This document shows positions 8,636 to 17,724 of a DNA stretch of 64,000 nt, piece after piece. Source of the DNA: JACCYI01 sp963828075 (GTDB taxonomy: Bacteria; Actinomycetota; Thermoleophilia; Solirubrobacterales; Solirubrobacteraceae); assembly GCA_963828075.1 (NCBI GenBank), contig CAWHDH010000017.1, positions 1,054,001 through 1,118,000 on the forward strand. Reading direction: 5' to 3'. The notes under the pieces were generated by a model, which saw only the letters and a list, made by a program, of their open reading frames with translations, had not been told where the DNA came from and did no database searches. The stretch's first letter is position 1; every line of letters starts with the position of its first letter. The position numbers and the translations under genes were made by a program.

Positions 8636-9409
8636 GTGCCCATTCGCATCGGTCTGCAACTCCAGCCACAGCACGCGACGATCGACGCCATGCGCCGTGC
8701 CTGGCGCGAGGCGGACGAGATCGGCGCGGACACCATCTTCACCTGGGATCACTTCTATCCCCTGCGCGGCGACCCGGACGGCCTGCACCACGAGGGTCTC
8801 ACCAGCCTGGCGGCGATGGCGGAGAACACCGAGCGGGCGCAGATCGGCGCACTCGTCTTCTGCAACTCCTACCGCAACCCCGAGTACCTCGCGTACGCCC
8901 ACGCGACGATCGACCAGCTCTCGGGCGGCCGGGTGATCCTCGGCATCGGGGCGGGCTGGTTCGAGCGCGACTACGACGAGTTCGGCTACGAGTTCGGCAC
9001 GGCGCCGGACCGGCTGCGCGCGCTGCGCGCCGCGCTGCCGCGGATGAAGGAGCGTCTCGGGAAGGTCAACCCGCCGCTCGCGGGCCCGATGCCGATCCTC
9101 ATCGGCGGCGGTGGTGAGAAGGTCACCCTGCGGCTGGTCGCCGAGCACGCGGACATGTGGCACTCGTTCGGCGACCCGGCCACGTTCGAGCACAAGAACG
9201 GCATCCTCGTCGGCCACTGCGAGCGCGTCGGGCGCGACCCGGCGGAGATCGAGCGCACGTGGGGCGTCCAGGCCGGCCAGATCGAGAAGGCCGAGGCGCT
9301 GCGGGCCGTCGGGGTCAGCCACTTCATCGTCGGCATCGGCGGCGAGAACTCGGGCTACGACCTGGGGCCGCTGCGCGAGCTCGTGCAGTGGCGCGACACC
9401 CAGTCGTGA
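8636..9409 (+). CDS. LLM-class F420-dependent oxidoreductase
   Basis: 257 residues, GTG start. The luciferase-like monooxygenase TIM-barrel is recognisable from TIFTWDHFYPL near the N-terminus, the LSGGRVILGIGAGWFERDY signature, and the GPMPILIGGGGEKVTLRLVAEHAD block typical of the F420-dependent branch (Rv1855c-like proteins). Such enzymes transfer hydride between reduced F420 or FMN and a small molecule; the substrate cannot be told from sequence. The gene is divergent from the DUF899 gene and its stop overlaps the start of the methyltransferase gene (GTGA), so the two are probably one transcript, though no functional link is evident. Confidence 0.9.
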   Translation: MPIRIGLQLQPQHATIDAMRRAWREADEIGADTIFTWDHFYPLRGDPDGLHHEGLTSLAAMAENTERAQIGALVFCNSYRNPEYLAYAHATIDQLSGGRVILGIGAGWFERDYDEFGYEFGTAPDRLRALRAALPRMKERLGKVNPPLAGPMPILIGGGGEKVTLRLVAEHADMWHSFGDPATFEHKNGILVGHCERVGRDPAEIERTWGVQAGQIEKAEALRAVGVSHFIVGIGGENSGYDLGPLRELVQWRDTQS

Positions 9410-10266
9410 ACGAGATCCTCCTCGGCGACAACCTCGAGCTCCTCGCGGAGATCCCGGACGCCTCGGTGCAGATGGTCTACGCCGACCCCCCGTTCAACAC
9501 GGGCCGCGCGCAGACGCGCCGGACGCTGGCCACGGTGGCCAGCGAGGAGGGCGACCGGACCGGCTTCGGCGGCCGCCGCTACGCGACGCGCCAGATCGCC
9601 GCGTCGTCCTATGCCGACACGTTCGACGACTACCTCGGCTTCCTCGCGCCCCGCCTGGCCGAGCTGCGGCGCGTCCTGCACCCGACCGGAACCCTCTACC
9701 TGCACCTCGACTACAGGGAGGCCCACTACGTCAAGGTCGCCCTCGACGAGCTATTCGGCCGCGAGTGCTTCCTCAACGAGCTGATCTGGGCGTACGACTA
9801 CGGCGCCAAGAGCACCCGCCGCTGGCCGGCCAAGCACGACACCATCCTGGTGTACGTGCGCGACGCGGGCGCGTACTTCTTCGACGGCGAGGCGGTCGAC
9901 CGCGAGCCGTACATGGCCCCCGGGCTCGTGACGGCGGAGAAGGCGGCGCGCGGCAAGCGCGGGACCGACGTCATCTGGCACACGATCGTCTCCCCCACCG
10001 GACGCGAGAAGACGGGCTACCCGACGCAGAAGCCCGAGGGCCTCGTGCGCCGGATGGTCCAAGCCTCGACGCGCCCCGGTGACCTCTGCCTCGACCCGTT
10101 CGCGGGCTCTGGCACGCTCGGCGCGGTCGCGGAGAAGCTCGGGCGCCGGTACCTGCTGATGGACTCCAACCCCGAGTCGGTCCGGGTCATGCGGCAACGG
10201 CTGGCGCAGGAGTGCCTGCCCATGCCCGCTTCGCCGCATTCTCCACGGGCTTCGGCGAGTTCGTGA
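9406..10266 (+). CDS. Orphan site-specific DNA methyltransferase (N6-adenine/N4-cytosine class)
   Basis: 286 residues, GTG start inside a GTGA overlap with the preceding gene. Catalytic motif IV is YADPPFNTG near the N-terminus and AdoMet-binding motif I is DPFAGSGTLG near the C-terminus, the beta-class order of PF01555 enzymes; TQKPEGL precedes motif I as usual. The target-recognition region between them is short. No restriction endonuclease gene is adjacent, so it is an orphan methylase, possibly a regulatory or epigenetic one. The last 15 or so residues (from about CLPMPAS) look unlike the family and are read through the antisense end of the gutted beta-lactamase gene, with which it overlaps by 80 bp. 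The natural stop may have been lost. Confidence 0.88.
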   Translation: MNEILLGDNLELLAEIPDASVQMVYADPPFNTGRAQTRRTLATVASEEGDRTGFGGRRYATRQIAASSYADTFDDYLGFLAPRLAELRRVLHPTGTLYLHLDYREAHYVKVALDELFGRECFLNELIWAYDYGAKSTRRWPAKHDTILVYVRDAGAYFFDGEAVDREPYMAPGLVTAEKAARGKRGTDVIWHTIVSPTGREKTGYPTQKPEGLVRRMVQASTRPGDLCLDPFAGSGTLGAVAEKLGRRYLLMDSNPESVRVMRQRLAQECLPMPASPHSPRASASS

Positions 10267-10552
10267 CCGCCGCCACCGCCTCGCCCGTCTCCGGGATGAA
10301 CGCGGTGAACGAGCGCGAGCCGTTGGTGCCGCCGTTGTGCCACCACATGCGCGCGCCGCGGTGGGCGGGCGAGCGCATCCAGCCGAGGCCGGATTCCATC
10401 ATCCGGTTGCCGGCCCGCGGCGCGAAGACGCCGTCGGCGCCGACCGGCCCGGCTGCGGCCGTCTCGACGGTCCCCTCGTGGAGGCGCGCGATGACGATGC
10501 CGGCGGGCCGCTTTGGGGCGTACTTGGCGGCGAGGGCGGCGAGGTCGCTCAT
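10187..10552 (-). pseudogene. Internally deleted serine beta-lactamase-like gene
   Basis: A 121-codon open frame joins two ends of a class C beta-lactamase/esterase-like protein. The N-terminal part (residues 1-45, with PAGIVIARLHEGTVETAAAG) matches the first strands of such enzymes. The C-terminal part (from about residue 55) carries WWHNGGTNGSRSFTAFIPETG, where HNGGT (72-76) corresponds to the third active-site box. Roughly 200 residues expected between them, including the SxxK nucleophile and YxN motif, are absent, so no hydrolase activity is possible. The frame is still open, which points to an in-frame deletion rather than progressive decay. Its 3' end overlaps the methyltransferase gene by 80 bp. 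It could be annotated as a small hypothetical protein. Confidence 0.7.
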
Positions 10553-10619
10553 GGGTGGCCCGAGGCTACTGGGGCTCCCTGTTCCTGTCCCTCATCGAGG
10601 CAGTTCAGGGCCAGACACG

Positions 10620-10648
10620 CGAAGGGCCCGCACATGGCGGGCCCTTCG
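10620..10648 (-). terminator. Perfect 12-bp hairpin downstream of metK
   Basis: Arms 10620-10631 and 10637-10648 (CGAAGGGCCCGC and its complement) flank a 5-nt loop, 21 bp after the metK stop. It is GC-rich and has no T-run, as is common for actinobacterial terminators. It closes the aroF-to-metK transcript. Confidence 0.7.
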
Positions 10649-10669
10649 AACAACGAGCGAACGCCGAGC

Positions 10670-11902
10670 TCAGCCGCCGACGGTGGCGGTGCCGATGCCC
10701 GCGGCCTCGCGCAGCAGCTCGGCCTTGTCGGTGCGCTCCCACGTGAAGTCGTGGTCCTCGCGCCCGAAGTGGCCGTAGGCGGCGGTCTTCTGGTAGATCG
10801 GTCGGTGGAGCTTGAGGTACTGGCGGAAGGCGCCCGGGCGCAGGTCGAAGTGCTCGGCGACGAGCTCGGCGATCCGGCTGCGACTGACCTTCTCGGTGCC
10901 GAACGTCTCGACCATCACCGAGACGGGGTGCGCCACGCCGATGGCGTAGGCGACCTGGACCTCGGCGCGCTCGGCCAGGCCGGCGGCGACGAGGTTCTTG
11001 GCCACATAGCGCGCCGCGTAGGCGGCCGAGCGGTCGACCTTCGACGGGTCCTTGCCCGAGAACGCGCCGCCGCCGTGGCGGGCCATGCCGCCGTAGGTGT
11101 CGACGATGATCTTGCGGCCGGTGAGACCCGCGTCGCCGACCGGGCCGCCGATGACGAACCGCCCCGTCGGGTTGACGAGGAAGTTCTTGCGCAGCTTCTT
11201 GCCGTCGTAGAGATCCCTGGGAAGGATCGGCACGACGACGTGCTCCCACAGGTCGTCCGGGATCAGCGACTCGGCACCCTCGCGGTGCTGGGTCGAGATC
11301 AGGAGCTTCTCGATCTCGACCGGCCTGCCGTCGCGGTAGCGGACGGTGACCTGGGTCTTGCCGTCGGGGCGCAGGTACGGGACGACCTCGGCCTTGCGGA
11401 CGTCGGCCAGTCGCTTGGCCAGCTTGTGCGCGAGCGAGATCGGGAGCGGCATCAGCGAATCGGTCTCGTTGGACGCGTAGCCGAACATCATCCCCTGGTC
11501 GCCGGCGCCGGCGATGTCGAGCGCATCGTCGTCGGACGGGTCGGTGCGGGTCTCGTACGCGGAGTCGACGCCCTGGGCGATGTCCGGCGACTGCTTGTCG
11601 ATCGCGTTCAGGACGGCGCACGAGTCGGCCGAGAAGCCGAGGTCGGCGTCCGTGTAGCCGATCTTGCGGATCGTCTCGCGGACGACCGCCTGGATGTCGA
11701 CGTACGTCGACGTGCTGATCTCGCCGGACACGACGACGAGGCCGGTGTTCACCAGCGTCTCGCAGGCCACGCGGCCCATGGGGTCGTCGCGCAGCACGGC
11801 GTCGAGCACGCCGTCGGAGATCTGGTCGGCCACCTTGTCGGGGTGACCCTCCGTGACGGACTCAGACGTGAAGAGATACTCGTTGTCGCTCAAGGGAGTC
11901 AT
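10670..11902 (-). CDS. metK: S-adenosylmethionine synthetase
   Basis: 410 residues. It makes S-adenosylmethionine from methionine and ATP. Family signatures are GHPDK (19-23), GAGDQGMMFGYASNE in the central domain and GGGAFSGKDPSKVDRS in the P-loop-like region. The ATG at 11902 sits in a 4-bp ATGA overlap with the end of the DUF3352 gene, which fixes the start; the open frame extends far upstream only as a shadow. It is the last gene of a minus-strand group running from aroF and is followed by a 12-bp hairpin. Its place at the end of an aromatic-amino-acid and cell-cycle gene string is positional rather than a pathway link. Confidence 0.97.
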   Translation of the reverse strand: MTPLSDNEYLFTSESVTEGHPDKVADQISDGVLDAVLRDDPMGRVACETLVNTGLVVVSGEISTSTYVDIQAVVRETIRKIGYTDADLGFSADSCAVLNAIDKQSPDIAQGVDSAYETRTDPSDDDALDIAGAGDQGMMFGYASNETDSLMPLPISLAHKLAKRLADVRKAEVVPYLRPDGKTQVTVRYRDGRPVEIEKLLISTQHREGAESLIPDDLWEHVVVPILPRDLYDGKKLRKNFLVNPTGRFVIGGPVGDAGLTGRKIIVDTYGGMARHGGGAFSGKDPSKVDRSAAYAARYVAKNLVAAGLAERAEVQVAYAIGVAHPVSVMVETFGTEKVSRSRIAELVAEHFDLRPGAFRQYLKLHRPIYQKTAAYGHFGREDHDFTWERTDKAELLREAAGIGTATVGG

Positions 11903-13410
11903 GGGATGTGGAAGAGAAGCTCCGCGGTCGTGTCGGTCTCCTCGCGTCGGGCGACGGCGCTGATCGCGCGAACTCTCAACAGGTCGTCGCGCACCGCCTG
12001 CAGGGCGGAATCGGCGGTGACGCCGAGCTGGTCGCCAAGCGCAAGGAGCTGGCCTGGGACCGACAAGAGTATCGCCTCCACTCCATTGCCCGGAATCTCG
12101 ATCCCGTTTTGCACGACGGACGCTTCGGCGGGGAGGCGCGCCGGGCGGCGGATGCGCGCCACCGCCGACTCGGCGGTGGCGAGCACGACGCGGTCGCCGG
12201 CGACCGCGTAGGCGATCGTGACCCCGCCGGCCAGCGGGAGCACGAACGCGTCGACGCCACCTACCTGGCGCTGCTCGAACTGCGGCACCTGGCCGACCTC
12301 GGGATCGACCGGCGCGAGCGCGGCGGCGAGCGGCGCCTGCAGGCGGCCCAGCGTCTCGAGCGTGCGCGCCGGGTCGCGCGTGTGGGCGACGAGCGCCGCC
12401 TCGGGGGCGCCCGCGCCGGCGCGCGCCCACAGCACGGCCTCGCCGCCGTGCAGCGGGGCGAGCAGGTCGCGCTCGACGTCGACCCCGGCGGCGCGCGCGG
12501 CGGCCTCCAGCCACGGCGCGGCGACGAACAGCCGGCCGATCAGCCGGTCGGCACCCGGGATCGCGAGCACGCCGGCGGCGTCGCGCGGTGCGGTCCGGAA
12601 CGCGCGCGGCGCGAACGTCGCGGCCCCCGCCCCGGTCGCGCGCAGCCGCAGGCGGATCCGGTCGCCCTGCGCGGCGGCGGCGACGAGCAGCGCGCGCGTC
12701 CGCGGCCACGCGGCGAGCAGGCCGCGCAACGGTCCCGCCCGGGTGGCGAGCACCTCGCGCAGGCCGGCGTCCGTCGCGTAGAGCTCGAGCGCGCGACCCT
12801 CGGGGCGCTCGACCGCGGCGGCGAGGTACCGCGGGTCCTCGGCCAGCGAGGCGCCGCCATCCTCGGCGCGGTCGATCGCCGCGCGCACCCACCGGTCCTG
12901 CCCGGCGATCAGGACGTCGCCGGTCACCGCGGCCGTGACCCGCCCCGCCCGCGCGAGGTCCACACCGCGATAGCGCGCTCCGATCCGGCCGCCGGCCCGC
13001 GACACGAACACGCGGGCGACGTCGCGGTCGCGCACGTGGGCGAGCGCGAGCACCTCCGTCCCCCTCCCATCGGACGGAGCACGCAGCACGGCGAACGCGA
13101 CCTCGTCGCCGAGCCACGGCCGCACGTCGCGGGCGAAGGAGAACCGCGCCGAGCGCGCCCGGATCTGGCCGAGCAGGCCGTCGCGCGCCCGGCGCACCGT
13201 TGGCAGCCGCTGCAGCAGCCGGGCCAGCGCGACGTCCTCACCGCGCCCGTCGTCCGTTCCCGCGTGCAGGTAGACCAGCGCCCCCGCCGGGACGAGCGCG
13301 GCCAGCCGGTCCTCGTGCGGCCCCGCCCGCGCGCCCACCCATGCCCCGGCCAGCGCGGCGACCGCCGCGAGCGCCGCCGCAGCGGCGAGCCGCGGGCGGC
13401 CCTGCCTCAC
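11899..13410 (-). CDS. DUF3352 domain membrane-anchored protein
   Basis: 503 residues from a GTG that overlaps the der stop (GTGA). An N-terminal signal-anchor (LAAAAALAAVAALAGAWVGA, about residues 8-27) is followed by a large exported domain. ALVPAGALVYLHAG opens the DUF3352-like region; later segments such as GDRVVLATAESAVARI and VEAILLSVPGQLLAL recur in this family. The protein is rich in Ala and Arg and has no catalytic motif. DUF3352 proteins are found in actinobacteria and cyanobacteria, with unknown function and probable envelope location. It sits between der and metK in a run of overlapping genes, so it is co-transcribed with them. Confidence 0.8.
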   Translation of the reverse strand: MRQGRPRLAAAAALAAVAALAGAWVGARAGPHEDRLAALVPAGALVYLHAGTDDGRGEDVALARLLQRLPTVRRARDGLLGQIRARSARFSFARDVRPWLGDEVAFAVLRAPSDGRGTEVLALAHVRDRDVARVFVSRAGGRIGARYRGVDLARAGRVTAAVTGDVLIAGQDRWVRAAIDRAEDGGASLAEDPRYLAAAVERPEGRALELYATDAGLREVLATRAGPLRGLLAAWPRTRALLVAAAAQGDRIRLRLRATGAGAATFAPRAFRTAPRDAAGVLAIPGADRLIGRLFVAAPWLEAAARAAGVDVERDLLAPLHGGEAVLWARAGAGAPEAALVAHTRDPARTLETLGRLQAPLAAALAPVDPEVGQVPQFEQRQVGGVDAFVLPLAGGVTIAYAVAGDRVVLATAESAVARIRRPARLPAEASVVQNGIEIPGNGVEAILLSVPGQLLALGDQLGVTADSALQAVRDDLLRVRAISAVARREETDTTAELLFHIP

Positions 13411-14732
13411 TCCGCCTGGCCGGCGCGCGGCCGGCGCTTGCGCTCGGCGAAGTCGATGATGAGGGGGATCCCCTCGAGGCCGTAGCGCTCGCGCAGCCGG
13501 TTCTCGACGAAGTACGCGTAGTCGCGGGTCACCCGCTGGCGCGAGTTGACCTGGATCGCGTAGCGCGGCGGCTTGGTCCCGATCTGCGCCATGTAGAGCA
13601 TCTTCAGGCGGTGGCCCTGCTTGGCCGGCGGCGACCGCGACGCGATGACGTCCCCGAGGAACTTGTTGAGCTCGGGCGTGGCGATCCGGTGGCTGTAGCG
13701 GTCGGCCAGCGACAGCGCCTCGACGAGCAGGCGGTTGATGTGGCGGCCGGTCAGCGCCGAGGTGGTCATCACCTTCGGGCGCAGCCGCAGCTTCTGGTGC
13801 ACGCGCGCGCGCTCGTGGTCGAGGTCGAACTCGTCGCCGCTGGTGGTGTCCCACTTGTTCAGGACGATCGCCGTCGCGCAGCCCGAGCGCATCGCGAGGT
13901 CGGCGATCCGCAGGTCCTGCGAGGTCACGCCGTCGTTGGCGTCGCAGACGACGAGCGCGACGTCGGCGCGCTCGGCCGCCCGCTGCGAGCGCAGCGTCGT
14001 GTAGTACTCGACCGACTCCGAGACCTTCGCGGCGCGCCGGATGCCCGCGGTGTCGACGAGGATCAGGCTGCGCCCGTCGACCTCGATCGGGGTGTCGATC
14101 GCGTCGCGCGTCGTCCCGGCGACCTCCGAGACGATCACCCGCTCGCGGCCGAGGAACGCGTTGACCAGCGAGGACTTGCCGACGTTCGGCCGGCCGATCA
14201 CGGCGAGGCGGACGGTGTCGTCGTCCTCCTCCTCGAGCGGCTCGTCGGGCGCGAGCTCGACGAGGCGGTCGAGCAGGTCGCCGGTCCCCAGCCCCTGCGA
14301 CGCCGAGACGGGCTGCGGGTCGCCGAGCCCGAGGCGGTGGAACTCGGCCGAGAGCGGGATGTCGGTCGCCGAGTCGATCTTGTTGGCGGCGAGGACGACC
14401 GGCTTGCCCGCGCGCCGCAGGATGTCGGCGATCTCCTCGTCGCCGGGCCGCAGCCCCGCGCGGGCGTCGACGACGAACAGCGCGACCTCGGCGTCGGCGA
14501 GCGCCGCGCGCGCCTGGTCCTGGATCGAGACGGCCAGCGGATCCTCGTCGTCGAGGTCGACGCCGCCCGTGTCGATCAGCGTGAGCCGGCGACCGTTCCA
14601 CTCGGTCTGGAGCTCCTTGCGGTCGCGCGTGATGCCCGGGCGCTCGTGGACGACCGCCTCGCGCGATTGCGTGAGGCGGTTGACGAGGGAGGACTTCCCG
14701 ACGTTGGGATAGCCGACGACGGCGACCTTCAT
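13407..14732 (-). CDS. der: Ribosome biogenesis GTPase Der (EngA)
   Basis: 441 residues with two tandem G domains and a C-terminal KH-like domain, the Der hallmark. G domain 1 has GYPNVGKSS (7-15), DTGG (54-57) and NKID (117-120). G domain 2 starts with GRPNVGKSS (180-188) and contains DTAG and NKWD. Der acts in assembly of the 50S ribosomal subunit. The gene overlaps cmk by 4 bp upstream and the DUF3352 gene by 4 bp downstream. The cmk-der pairing is widespread in actinobacteria. Confidence 0.97.
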   Translation of the reverse strand: MKVAVVGYPNVGKSSLVNRLTQSREAVVHERPGITRDRKELQTEWNGRRLTLIDTGGVDLDDEDPLAVSIQDQARAALADAEVALFVVDARAGLRPGDEEIADILRRAGKPVVLAANKIDSATDIPLSAEFHRLGLGDPQPVSASQGLGTGDLLDRLVELAPDEPLEEEDDDTVRLAVIGRPNVGKSSLVNAFLGRERVIVSEVAGTTRDAIDTPIEVDGRSLILVDTAGIRRAAKVSESVEYYTTLRSQRAAERADVALVVCDANDGVTSQDLRIADLAMRSGCATAIVLNKWDTTSGDEFDLDHERARVHQKLRLRPKVMTTSALTGRHINRLLVEALSLADRYSHRIATPELNKFLGDVIASRSPPAKQGHRLKMLYMAQIGTKPPRYAIQVNSRQRVTRDYAYFVENRLRERYGLEGIPLIIDFAERKRRPRAGQAE

Positions 14733-15355
14733 GGCGCTCCGATCTCCTTGGCCTCGACGGCCAGCGTGACGATCTGCTCCACGACCTCATCGAGGGTGAG
14801 GCCCGTGGTGTCGACCGGCACGGCGTCCGGCGCGGGCTGGGTGACGGAGCGTTCGCCGATCGCGTCGCGCCGGTCGCGGTCGCGCTGCTCGGACAGCACC
14901 GTCTCGACGCTCGCCCCGATCTGGTCGGCCCGGCGCCGCGCGCGCTCCTCCTCGGAGGCGAACAGGAAGACCTTCACCGCGGCGTCCGGCGCGACGACGA
15001 GCGCGATGTCGCGGCCCTCGGCGACCCAGTCGCCCTCGGCCATCAGGGCCTGCTGGCGGGCCACGAGGGCGACCCGCACCGCGGGGTCGATCGCCACCCG
15101 CGACGCCGCCGCGGAGACCTCGGGCGTGCGGATCGCCTCGGTCACGTCGCGCCCGCCGGCGACGATCCGCTCGCCCAGCTCGATGTCGAGGGCGGCGGCG
15201 ACGTCGGCGGGCGGCGCTCCACGCTCGTCGGCGAGCAGGCCGACGGCGCGGTACATCGCCCCCGTGTCGAGGTACGTGAAGCCGAGCGCCTGTGCGACGG
15301 CACGGGCGACCGAGCTCTTCCCGGCCCCCGCGGGACCGTCGATGGCGATGACCAT
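14729..15355 (-). CDS. cmk: Cytidylate kinase
   Basis: 208 residues. It phosphorylates CMP and dCMP with ATP for nucleotide salvage and synthesis. The P-loop GPAGAGKSS is at 7-15, followed by YLDTGAMYRA, the NMP-binding segment, and RDIALVVAPDA with the lid region RRRADQ downstream. Length is typical of the short (bacterial type 1) enzymes. It overlaps der by 4 bp and follows aroA by 6 bp, the conserved aroA-cmk-der order. Confidence 0.95.
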   Translation of the reverse strand: MVIAIDGPAGAGKSSVARAVAQALGFTYLDTGAMYRAVGLLADERGAPPADVAAALDIELGERIVAGGRDVTEAIRTPEVSAAASRVAIDPAVRVALVARQQALMAEGDWVAEGRDIALVVAPDAAVKVFLFASEEERARRRADQIGASVETVLSEQRDRDRRDAIGERSVTQPAPDAVPVDTTGLTLDEVVEQIVTLAVEAKEIGAP

Positions 15356-15361
15356 GGCCCG

Positions 15362-16657
15362 TTAGGAAAGCAGGGCGGCGAGGTCGTCGGCGAAGCCGGG
15401 ATAGGACACGTCGGCGGCCTCCATCCCGATCACCTCGACCCCCTCGGAGGACGCAAGCCCGGCGACCGCGCCGAGCATCGCGAGGCGGTGATCGCCATGC
15501 GCATCGATCGAGCCGCCGCGCAGCCCGTCGCCGCCGCGGACGACGAAGCCGTCCTCCGTCGCCTCCAGATCACCGCCGAGCCCGCGGAGGCCGTCGACGA
15601 CCGTGGCGATGCGGTCGGACTCCTTGAGGCGCAGCTCGCCGGCGCCGCGGACGACCGTCTCGCCGTCGGCGAAGCACCCGAGCAGGGCGACGAGCGGAAG
15701 CTCGTCGATCGCCAGCGGCACCTCGGCCGCCTCCACCGTCGTCGCGGTCAACGGGCCGGCGGTCACGTCGAGCTCGCACACCGGCTCCTCGGCCGACAGC
15801 GGCGCTCCCGCCTCCTCGAGCGGCCCGACGAGGACGCCGCCCATCCGCTCGAGGATGCGCAGGAAGCCGACGCGGGTCCAGTTCGCGCCCATGTCGGCGA
15901 CCACGAGGCGCGAGCCGGGCACGAGGACCGCCGCGGCGATCATGAACGCCGCCGAGGAGGGGTCGCCGGGCACGCGGATCGCCTCGAGCTCGAGCTCGTC
16001 CTGCGCGCCGACGGTCACCCGGTCGCCGTCGCGGGCGATCTGGGCGCCCGCGCCGAGCAGCATCCGCTCGGTGTGGTCGCGGCTCGGCTCGGGCTCGATC
16101 ACCGTCGTCGTCCCGGTGGCGAGCAGGCCGGCCAGCAGCACGCAGGACTTGACCTGCGCGGAGGCGACCGGCAGCTCGTACTCGATGCCGTGCAGGTCGC
16201 TCCCGGCCACGGTGAACGGGGCGAAGCGCCCGTCGCGGGCGTCGATGAACGCGCCCATCTGCCGGAGCGGGTCGGCGACGCGGTCGACCGGGCGCCGCCG
16301 GATCGACTCGTCGCCGTCGATGACCCAGGCGCCGGTGCTCTGGCCCGCCAGCCAGCCCGGCAGCAGCCGCATGAGCGTGCCGGCGTTGCCGACGTCGATC
16401 GGACCCTCGGGCTGGGCGGCCGCCCGCAGGCCCGCCCCGCGGACGAGCAGCCCGTCCTCGCGCTCCTCGACGAGCGCGCCGAGCGCGTGGATCGCGGCCA
16501 GCGTCGAGCGGGTGTCCGCCGCGTCGAGGTAGTTCTCGATCCGGACGGGCTCGGCGGTCATCGCCGCGAGCAGCGCCGAACGGTGCGAGATCGACTTGTC
16601 GGGGGGCGGGACGTACGTGCCGCGCAGCCGGCCACCCGGGCCGAACCGCGCGTTCAC
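15362..16657 (-). CDS. aroA: 3-phosphoshikimate 1-carboxyvinyltransferase (EPSP synthase)
   Basis: 431 residues. It joins shikimate-3-phosphate and phosphoenolpyruvate in the sixth step of the shikimate pathway. The N-terminal PPDKSISHRS carries the substrate-binding Lys-Ser pair, VGNAGTLMRLL is the PEP-binding loop and HGDHRLAM is the conserved C-terminal signature. The loop reads GTLMR rather than the GTAMRP of plant and enterobacterial enzymes. It overlaps tyrA by 4 bp upstream and is followed by cmk. With aroF and tyrA it forms a tyrosine-directed aromatic operon. Confidence 0.96.
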   Translation of the reverse strand: MNARFGPGGRLRGTYVPPPDKSISHRSALLAAMTAEPVRIENYLDAADTRSTLAAIHALGALVEEREDGLLVRGAGLRAAAQPEGPIDVGNAGTLMRLLPGWLAGQSTGAWVIDGDESIRRRPVDRVADPLRQMGAFIDARDGRFAPFTVAGSDLHGIEYELPVASAQVKSCVLLAGLLATGTTTVIEPEPSRDHTERMLLGAGAQIARDGDRVTVGAQDELELEAIRVPGDPSSAAFMIAAAVLVPGSRLVVADMGANWTRVGFLRILERMGGVLVGPLEEAGAPLSAEEPVCELDVTAGPLTATTVEAAEVPLAIDELPLVALLGCFADGETVVRGAGELRLKESDRIATVVDGLRGLGGDLEATEDGFVVRGGDGLRGGSIDAHGDHRLAMLGAVAGLASSEGVEVIGMEAADVSYPGFADDLAALLS

Positions 16658-17724
16658 GCCCGCGCCACCGAGAGGTCGAGACCCGCGAGCAGCACTTCCG
16701 CCTCCCGCGCCGCCTCGTCACCGACGATCCACAGGGCGACGACACCGGTCGAGTTGTCGGCGGCCGGGTGCAGCGCCATGTCGAGGATGTTGACGGAGGC
16801 ACGCCCCAGGGCCAGCGCCAGCTCCGCGATTACGCCGGGCCGGTTCGGCACAGTGGCCCGCAGCTCGTGGACCGGGCCGCCGGCGAGATCGGCCTCCAGC
16901 AACCGGCGCCGGTCCGCGCGGGCGGCATCGTTCCAGTTCGCCACCGCCGCCGTGTCGTGGTCGGCGAGGGCGGCGCGCACGTGCTCGAGCTGGAGGACCG
17001 CCTCGTCGATGGCGGCGACGAGCCCCTCGGCGTTCGAGAGGTAGATGTCCGCCCAGATCGCCGTCGACGCGCCCGCCACGCGGGTGGCGTCGCGGAAGCT
17101 CGGGCCGGTCGCCGGCAGCCGCTCGCCGTCGCGGTCCAGCGCGCGGGCCGCCTGCGCGACGAGTACGTTGGCGAGGACGTGCGGCAGGTGCGAGACCGTC
17201 GCGAGCAGGCGGTCGTGGGTCTCGGCGTCGAGTGCGGCCGGGCGCGCGCCCAGCCCGCGCAGGAGTCGGTGCAGGCGCTCGTAGAGGACGCCGGTCGTCT
17301 GCGGGGTCGGGGTCAGATACCAGGTCGCGCCGTCGAAGAGGTCGGCGCGGGCGTGCTCGACCCCCGCCGTCTCCGCGCCCGCCAGCGGGTGCCCGCCGAC
17401 GAAGCGCGGATCGCGGATCGCGGCGACCACGCCCCGTTTGGTCGAGCCCACGTCGGTGACCACGCACTCGCCCCCGGCGGCGCCCAGCGCCTCGCCGAGC
17501 ACGGCCGGGAGCACCCGGACCGGCGCGGCCACGAACACCGCCTCGGCGCCCGCCACGGCGTGGGCGATCGAATCGCACGCGCGATCGATCGCCCCGTGCG
17601 CGAGCGCCGCGTCGAGCACCCCGCCGCCCGGGTCAAAGCCACGGACCTCGGCGCCGAGGCGCTCGCGCGCCGCCAGGCCGATCGAGCCGCCGATCAGCCC
17701 GACGCCGAGGACCGCGACCTTCAC
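16654..17724 (-). CDS. tyrA: Prephenate dehydrogenase with C-terminal ACT domain
   Basis: 356 residues. It oxidises and decarboxylates prephenate to 4-hydroxyphenylpyruvate for tyrosine synthesis. The Rossmann motif GVGLIGGSIG is at 7-16, GHPLAGAET lies in the catalytic region and a helical dimerisation domain follows. The C-terminal 70 residues (from VHELRATVPNRPGVIAELA) form an ACT domain, which implies feedback control by an amino acid, probably tyrosine. It overlaps both aroF and aroA by 4 bp, so the three genes are one transcript. Confidence 0.95.
   Translation of the reverse strand: MKVAVLGVGLIGGSIGLAARERLGAEVRGFDPGGGVLDAALAHGAIDRACDSIAHAVAGAEAVFVAAPVRVLPAVLGEALGAAGGECVVTDVGSTKRGVVAAIRDPRFVGGHPLAGAETAGVEHARADLFDGATWYLTPTPQTTGVLYERLHRLLRGLGARPAALDAETHDRLLATVSHLPHVLANVLVAQAARALDRDGERLPATGPSFRDATRVAGASTAIWADIYLSNAEGLVAAIDEAVLQLEHVRAALADHDTAAVANWNDAARADRRRLLEADLAGGPVHELRATVPNRPGVIAELALALGRASVNILDMALHPAADNSTGVVALWIVGDEAAREAEVLLAGLDLSVARA

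Noticed and set aside
11903..13117. N-terminal extension of metK into the DUF3352 gene
   Set aside because: The extended frame is an Arg-rich shadow; MetK begins at the ATG at 11902 with the standard N-terminal motif.
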